A DNA stretch of 64,000 bases from Microcyclospora pomicola (lineage: Eukaryota > Ascomycota > Dothideomycetes > Capnodiales), in NCBI GenBank assembly GCA_002786065.1, contig NHNY01000014.1, positions 62,001 to 126,000 on the forward strand, read 5' to 3'. Every line of letters begins with the position of its first letter. Position 1 is the first letter of the stretch. The notes below the pieces were generated by a model. It was given only the letters and a program-made list of their open reading frames with translations. It did not search any database and was not told where the DNA came from. Both the position numbers and the translations under genes were made by a program. Shown piece after piece: positions 58,540-64,000 of this stretch.

Positions 58540-59581
58540 ATGTATGCAAGCGAGAGCAGACGCAAGAGCATATTTGATCTGCCTAATGAGATATTGCTCG
58601 CAATCTTCTCCCTTTTCCCTACCACATCGCTACTGAAGTTCAACCCAACATGCAAGACCTTTCACTCTTTGGTATCACGGGTTTTACACCACCGCCTCCA
58701 GATCGCTGCATCGTTGGACAGCTACGTGCTGTGCTCGGAAGTCTTTCCTCCCCACAAACAGTACACGAATGCTAGGTTCTTTTGTCAGTCTCTTGGCACA
58801 CCCGGTCTCCAAGGCATCATCCAAGACTTCAACACCGAACCCACATATGCCGGTCATGGCGAAAGGATCAACCAGTTGTATTCTCGTTTCCGTCCAGGAC
58901 GTAGGGAGCCAAATTTCCGCGCAGCATTGCGACACCCGGCAGGTGATATTCCAGGTTCAAGAACATACAAGACTGATGATATGCCTCTTTTCGACGGCAT
59001 GATGGATGAGGATGACCGCGTATTAGAGACCGTGACGGTCGATGCCTCGGACCTATTCTGCCAACTGATGGCTGCCTCGCACTTAGTCAAGAGAAATCAG
59101 TACGGACGTCTCGACAGCATCCAATTGGTCGGCGAAGGAACGATCCGAGTCTGGAGGGAGTGGCTAGCGAGGCAATGCGAGACGAAAAGCTGGACAGATG
59201 GTGATGTCGTAGTTGTACATCTCGAATCCAACCACTCTGAAGATCAAGGTACGAGCAGGAATCATTCCGACCCAAGTACGGACTCGTCAGCCCTGTGGTT
59301 GAACACCGGGCGAAACGATGTCGGAATCAAATTCCGCGTGAGAGAGCGCTTGAATACTCCTAATACTACGGCCATACAAGCGCATGACATCGATGCAGCC
59401 GTCAGCTATCAAGTTGAATTGAAAGGTAAGGCATAAGCAAACCTCCGACGAAAAACTGTGCTTACATTCCGGCCATACAGAAGTGTTTATAAGGACCACC
59501 AACTTGTTGCTAAAGCTCGAAGAAGCGCAGAGACAGCGCAGCAATGACGAGGGCAAGTCAACGGTGTTCAACTTGTACTAG
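58540..59581 (+). CDS. F-box protein
   Basis: Exons 58540-59425 and 59481-59581 encode 328 residues. The frame upstream of 58540 lacks an ATG, so MYASESRRKS is the start. The 55-nt intron has a GTAAGG donor and ACAG acceptor, joining VELKE to VFIRTTNLLLKLEEAQRQR. An F-box covers about residues 10-50 (SIFDLPNEILLAIFSLFPTTSLLKFNPTCKTFHSLVSRVL), the Skp1-binding part of SCF ubiquitin ligases. The remaining sequence has no WD40 or LRR repeats; TIRVWREWLARQ and DVGIKFRVRERLN resemble a fungal family of F-box proteins of unknown target. It is divergent from the ECM11 gene over 265 bp. Confidence 0.85.
59426..59480 (+). other. Intron of the F-box gene
   Basis: A 55-nt phase-1 intron with donor gtaagg and acceptor tacag. 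Confidence 0.85.
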
Positions 59582-60048
59582 GATAGTGTCATCCAGGATA
59601 TGTGTATGCGTAAGAATGGCCAGAAAGACCATTTCGGACTCACGACGGTTTCCTGCTAGCAGAACGCACGCCACTCCACGCGACGGCATCATGAGCGGGA
59701 AGAGTCTGCTAGAACTGATCGACTAGTCTCGTGATAGATATCCGTGGTTTGCTTTTCAACATTCTCCAATGTGCCATGTTTAACCTGGAGTAACATCGGC
59801 GTCACGGCATTCCCGAATAGGAAGTCCGACGGCGAACTACAAACCCCTCTCCAACAAGCATCCTCACATCTCTACAGAACATCCAGGAGAGTACGAAGCC
59901 CCGCAAGACAAGTCTCTCTGTCTGGTGTGCGTAAGTAAGGCGACCACTTTTGGCGAATAAGTACATATTCATTTCCTTGTCCGTCTCATATTGCGTTGCA
60001 TCACACACCTCACCACACCGGCTCATAATATCTGTACCGCAGACCGAA
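59582..60048. other. Spacer upstream of the dihydroxyacetone kinase-like gene
   Basis: About 470 bp between two plus-strand genes; probably F-box 3' UTR and the kinase-like promoter. No gene recognised. Confidence 0.5.
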
Positions 60049-61228
60049 ATGGCAGCAGACTCTCCAATCCAACCCAAGGAGACTTCTCATTTCATCAACG
60101 AACCCACAGAAGCCATAAATGATGCATGTATAGGCTTGACTCACCTGAAACCCAACCTCTCGTACAGCGCGGAGTACAAGATCGTCTACCGGAACGACCT
60201 CGCTACTTTTGCCGAAGATCATGTCACGACCATTGGATTCGCCGGAGGAGGACACGAACCTATGTTTGGCGGGCTCGTAGGCCACAGCTACCTCTCGGCC
60301 TATGTATCAGGCAATATCTTCGCAAGCCCGACCGCAGCGCAGATCTTCGAAGCGATCAGGATGTGCCAACCGGTTCATGGAAAGAGCAAGGGTACGCTTG
60401 TGGTCTGCGGGAACTATACCGGCGACATCCTGAACGCAGGTCTGGCCATCACGAGAGCTCAAGCAGCAGGGTACAAAGTGCACTTTGTGCCGGTAGGAGA
60501 CGATGTCGCTGTGGGTAGAAAGAAGGGAGGCAAAGTCGGGCGAAGGGGACTAAGCGGCCACCTAATCGCGCTGAAGAGTGCCTGCGCCCTTGCACAACGC
60601 GGAGAATCGCTGGAGAGAGTCGCAGCGGTCATGGAGTATGTGGCGAAGAATGTCGGCACGATAGGCGTCGCATTCGATCGGTATGTTCCCTGGAGGCGCC
60701 AGTGCAAGGTTACAAAGCTGACTCAAGCAATGTGCAAATAGTGTTGCACTTCCCAACGCCACTCTTACCGACCTCCAAGCTCTACCCCCAGCTACCATCG
60801 AGCTCGGCATGGGTGCTCATGGCGAACCCGGCCTGCAGCAGATCTCGCCCATCCCATCGCCTGAAGAACTTACCTCTCGCATGCTCCAACTCCTGCTCGA
60901 CGTCTCCGACAGCGATCGAGCATTCATTCCCTTCTCCAAATCATCGCACCCGACCACCGACAACGAAGTCGTCTTGCTCGTGAACTCGCTGGGAAGCACA
61001 TCCGACGAAGTTCTCGCTCGGTTCGCTGAACTGGCCATCAGTGAGCTCACGCGGTTAGGTTTCGTGGTCCGAAGACTTACCTTGGGACCTCTGGTGACGA
61101 GTCTGAAGATGAGCGGATTTGGCCTCACGATTTGGCGCTTGCCTCCTGTGAGTGGTGAGGAGATGGACAGGAAATTGGCGCTGGAGCTCTGGGACGAGGA
61201 GGTAGATGTTGTCGCGTGGAGACAATAG
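60049..61228 (+). CDS. Dihydroxyacetone kinase-like protein, DhaK domain only
   Basis: Exons 60049-60680 and 60742-61228 encode 372 residues. The 61-nt intron has a GTATGT donor and ATAG acceptor, joining VAFDR to VALPNA. The whole product is a DhaK (dihydroxyacetone-binding) domain: HFINEPTEAINDAC, IVYRND, GHEPMFGGLVG with His69, SGNIFASP, VCGNYTGDILN and ELGMGAHGEPG with His237, the position of the covalent substrate-binding histidine. Normal fungal kinases run to about 580-600 residues because a DhaL ATP-binding domain follows; here a stop comes directly after DhaK (VDVVAWRQ). The glycine-rich loop reads GFAGGGHEP rather than SGGGSGHEP. A catalytic or a binding/regulatory role are both possible. 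Confidence 0.9.
60681..60741 (+). other. Intron of the DhaK-only gene
   Basis: A 61-nt intron with donor gtatgt, branch gctgac and acceptor aatag. Confidence 0.88.
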
Positions 61229-61678
61229 ATGCTCAAATGTATGCGAAAATATAATCTTTGTATCATCTGACCCTCTTGATCCTATTCTTTGTATGAACCG
61301 AAGGCTGACAAGAGTAGATACACTGTTGCAGAGTCTCTGGTAAAAGCATGATCTTACGCTTTGCACATAGTGGTCCCAATTAGATCGTTCTACTTCATAT
61401 CACCCCACAACAAAGAGCACTTTCGATCTGGCCTAATATCTTCTACTTGCCAAGACGATGTATGCCTTTGATATTCACAACGACAGATTGCCAATACCCC
61501 CATGATTGGCACAGTGTGGTGCGAAGTGGAATACATTCACCGGCGTGATCTTTTGTTCTCAGTACAGGATTGAGCGAAACGAAAGAGAAACCACTCCTTT
61601 TTAGCCATATCAACGTTATATCATGAAACAATTGTGGTGTTCAAACATGCGACCTCGCGCACGACAATCGCTGAATCA
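61229..61678. other. Convergent spacer between the DhaK-only gene and the purine permease
   Basis: About 450 bp with both 3' UTRs expected; no gene recognised. Confidence 0.5.
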
Positions 61679-63558
61679 TCAGGTCTTGGCTCCATCAACG
61701 TCGGCCTTCACGCCGTTGATTCTGTTCCACTCCTCCCTATCATCTTGCTCGTCCGCATTGTTAGCGGTCAGCTCTGGGGTCTCTTCGTCCTCAATCTCCT
61801 CTGGCAGGATGAGATTCAGGAAAAGCGACAGGAAGGCGGTGATGGCGAAGCCGGTCTCCATCACCAGTATAATGGCATTATAGAAGCCGAGAAGAGCATG
61901 GTTGTCGCCGTCGTAGGTGAAGACGTAGCTATTTGAGATAGGTCAGTAGGCAGGAATGAGCAGAGTAAGTGAAGAGAGTGCTTACGTGAACCATGATGGC
62001 ACGAGTGTCGCGCCGAAACCGACGGCCAGCGAGGCGGTGAGGATGAAGCGATTGCGCCGCGTGAATGGAATGGTCGAAATGATGCGAATACCAGATGTGG
62101 CGACAGCAGAGAAGAGGAACGTAGTCATGCCCCCGAGTACCGAACTTGGGATCGCCACAAGAGCAGCCGCAAATTTGGCAAAGATGCCCATCACCAGCAG
62201 CCAGAAGCAGCATGCGTAGCCCGCCTTTCGATTGGCGCATCGTGTCAGTGCAATGACACCATTATTCTGAGCGAATGTCGACATAGGGGTGATTGTGCAT
62301 AGACCAGCAATGATTCCATTGAGCCCATCGGCGAGAACGCCGCCTTGAATGCGGCTATCGAACAAGGGGCCATCGACCTGGAGCCTAGATACATCACAAG
62401 TCGCTGTGATGTCGCCAATAGCCTCCATGGCTAGGACAATGTACACCGCGAGTAGTGGGAGCACTATGGGTCCGTACACACTGAGCTTGAATGTGTGTAC
62501 CCAGATGAATGATGCTACGGGCGCCGCATCAATCCCGGAGCGATCAAAGTAACCGCATGCGGCGGCGACAATACATCCGACGAGGAGGCCAAGGACAACG
62601 GCGCACGATTTCATGATTGGCGAGCCGAATCGCTCGCAGAAAATGATGGTCACAAACACCAGGAAGCCAAGACCGATGAATTCGGCGCTACCCCATGGTA
62701 AAGGGCGAGGTGCCAATGTTGTCGGGCAGAGCTGAAAGATTCCTGTATCCGGTCGTGACATACAGGTACCGGCACCGCCGGCCCAATCCTCGAAGCCGGA
62801 GGAGATCAAAGAAACGCCAATGAGCAAGACGGTGGGACCAGTAACGAGCGGCGGGAAGACCTACAAGCACTTAGCACGGTCTGAGGGTGATGGTTGCAGT
62901 AGCTTACCTTCTTCAAGATTCTTGGAGGTGTGAACGACATTAGTATCTCGAGCAGCGCGCATACGCATGCTGTGCCAATGATCGCACCGTAACCGTCCGG
63001 GCATGGCAGGGGAGTACCGTCAGCGGCACTGGGACAGAATCCAGTACTGTACATCTGAGTGAGCGCACCAGTTGCGACAGGGATAGTGGCGAATGAGGTT
63101 CCAACGACGGAAATGAGACCTGTCCCGACGTAGTATGGAGTCTTCCAAACGTGGAAGCGCGTGATCTGAATGGAGCTAAGGATACCGCACACGATCAGAC
63201 TCGTGCTGACCAGGTAACTCTGCAGGTCGCCTTCAAGATTGGCCGCGCTGGCGAGAATGATCGGAGGAGTAATGATACCTGCCAGCATGGACAATGCGTG
63301 TTGAAAGCCGAGCAAAAGGGCCAGGAATACCGGCATGCGATCATTCAGACCGAAGAATGGGGCTGCACGCTTCTCCTTCTTCATGAAGGGAAGGTTGGGC
63401 CTGAAAAGGAACCCGTAATCATACTTGCCGATGAGTCCTTCTTTAGTTGTGAATGCCTTCACCAGGCCTTTACCTGTACCCGACCATTTCTGTCGTCGGC
63501 TCATCGTTGGCGTGATCTGGTCGGGTCCATCGTCTTTGAATTCGTTCGAAGACGACAT
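61679..63558 (-). CDS. Purine (uric acid/xanthine) permease, UapA/UapC type
   Basis: Three exons (63558-62908, 62860-61986, 61928-61679) encode 591 residues. The introns are 47 nt and 57 nt, both with GTAAGC donors. It belongs to the nucleobase-ascorbate transporter family of proton symporters. A cytosolic N-terminus leads into about 14 membrane segments (FLALLLGFQHALSMLAGIITPP with the QH motif; IILVMETGFAITAFLSLFLNLI at the end). The substrate motif Q-N-N-G is at residues 415-418 (TFAQNNGVIALTR), the signature that defines UapA/UapC-type xanthine-uric acid specificity. A lumenal loop carries STGFCPSAADGTPLPCPDGYG. UapA and UapC cannot be separated by eye. Confidence 0.94.
61929..61985 (-). 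other. Purine permease intron 2
   Basis: A 57-nt intron with donor gtaagc and acceptor aatag, joining PSWFT to YVFTYDG. Confidence 0.88.
62861..62907 (-). other. Purine permease intron 1
   Basis: A 47-nt phase-0 intron with donor gtaagc, branch gctaag and acceptor tgtag, the shortest in the window. Confidence 0.88.
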
Positions 63559-64000
63559 CTCGTCTGGATTGTAGCGTTTAGAACTTGTGGTAGGTCAATA
63601 TGAGATCAGGGTATTGCTTTCCACAGTCTCCAATCGTGAGGCTCGTTCTCTGCCCAACGCATTTGTTGCAAAGTTGGAAAAGTGAGATCCAGATCTGAGA
63701 TCGACGAGACAGTGAAGACCCAGATATATCGAGCTGTGTGAGGGACTGATAAGATTGACTATGCAATGGCCTCTTTGCGTGCGATCAACGTCGAAGGCGC
63801 TCAGCCAAGACAGGCTGCTGATAAGACGTGGTAGGGATGATGGTGATGAAAGATCCAGGCGTAAATGTTAATATGTAATGGGAAGATTGGAGCAAGAAAG
63901 GAAATTGGAGTCACGTCGCTGACCTATTAAGTATGCATCACTACCATCGAGTTCTCCCAGACCTTTACCTCGTGCTGGAGATGGCCGACCTGAGGTTGGA
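63559..64000. other. Purine permease upstream region
   Basis: About 440 bp to the right edge; the probable promoter and 5' UTR. A single GATA word is not distinctive. No gene recognised. Confidence 0.45.

Overview
This window is nuclear DNA from a filamentous ascomycete (Pezizomycotina). The signs are many short GT..AG introns (about 47-126 nt) with CTAAC/CTGAC-like branch sites, a CreA carbon repressor, a UapA/UapC-type purine permease, mannitol-1-phosphate dehydrogenase, a large division-1 chitin synthase and a complex I subunit that Saccharomyces lacks. The gene set and protein style fit a Dothideomycete, which is inference and not proof. I see no transposon, viral relic, CRISPR array or secondary-metabolite cluster. 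I count 27 protein genes (one cut by the left edge) and one intron-bearing tRNA gene. Intron-exon structures were worked out by hand from splice signals and reading-frame closure.

Layout. 0-10.9 kb: 3' end of mitochondrial Lon, a C2H2 zinc-finger protein, a BTB/POZ protein, N-acetylglutamate synthase (ARG2), SmE, 5-formyl-THF cyclo-ligase and ROT1. 11-24 kb, all on the minus strand: a DUF6697-like protein with RNA-regulator-type motifs, a WD40/DUF2415 protein, mannitol-1-phosphate dehydrogenase, PNS1 and mitochondrial Hsp70 (SSC1). 24-45.6 kb: BEM1, THP3, VPS36, chitin synthase, a short-chain dehydrogenase, MTP18, ATP19, GAL7, a membrane PDI and an NDUFA5-type complex I subunit. 45.6-51.8 kb: gene-poor, with tRNA-Val(AAC). 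51.8-53.4 kb: creA. 53.4-56.6 kb: noncoding, rich in TACCTACC/TACAGTA words. 56.6-64 kb: ECM11-domain protein, F-box protein, a DhaK-only dihydroxyacetone kinase-like protein and a purine permease.

The genes are mostly housekeeping and do not form one pathway. Six encode mitochondrial proteins (Lon, NAGS, Hsp70, Mtp18, Atp19, NDUFA5-type). Several genes sit head to head over short gaps (FAU1/ROT1, ARG2/SME1, THP3/VPS36, MTP18/ATP19, PDI/NDUFA5, ECM11/F-box), which suggests shared promoter regions. The items most worth following up are the DUF6697-like protein with a PAM2 motif and a YAPPHLR motif, the dihydroxyacetone kinase homologue without its ATP-binding half, the unusually long creA upstream region with candidate CreA self-sites, and the TACCTACC-rich spacer downstream of creA.
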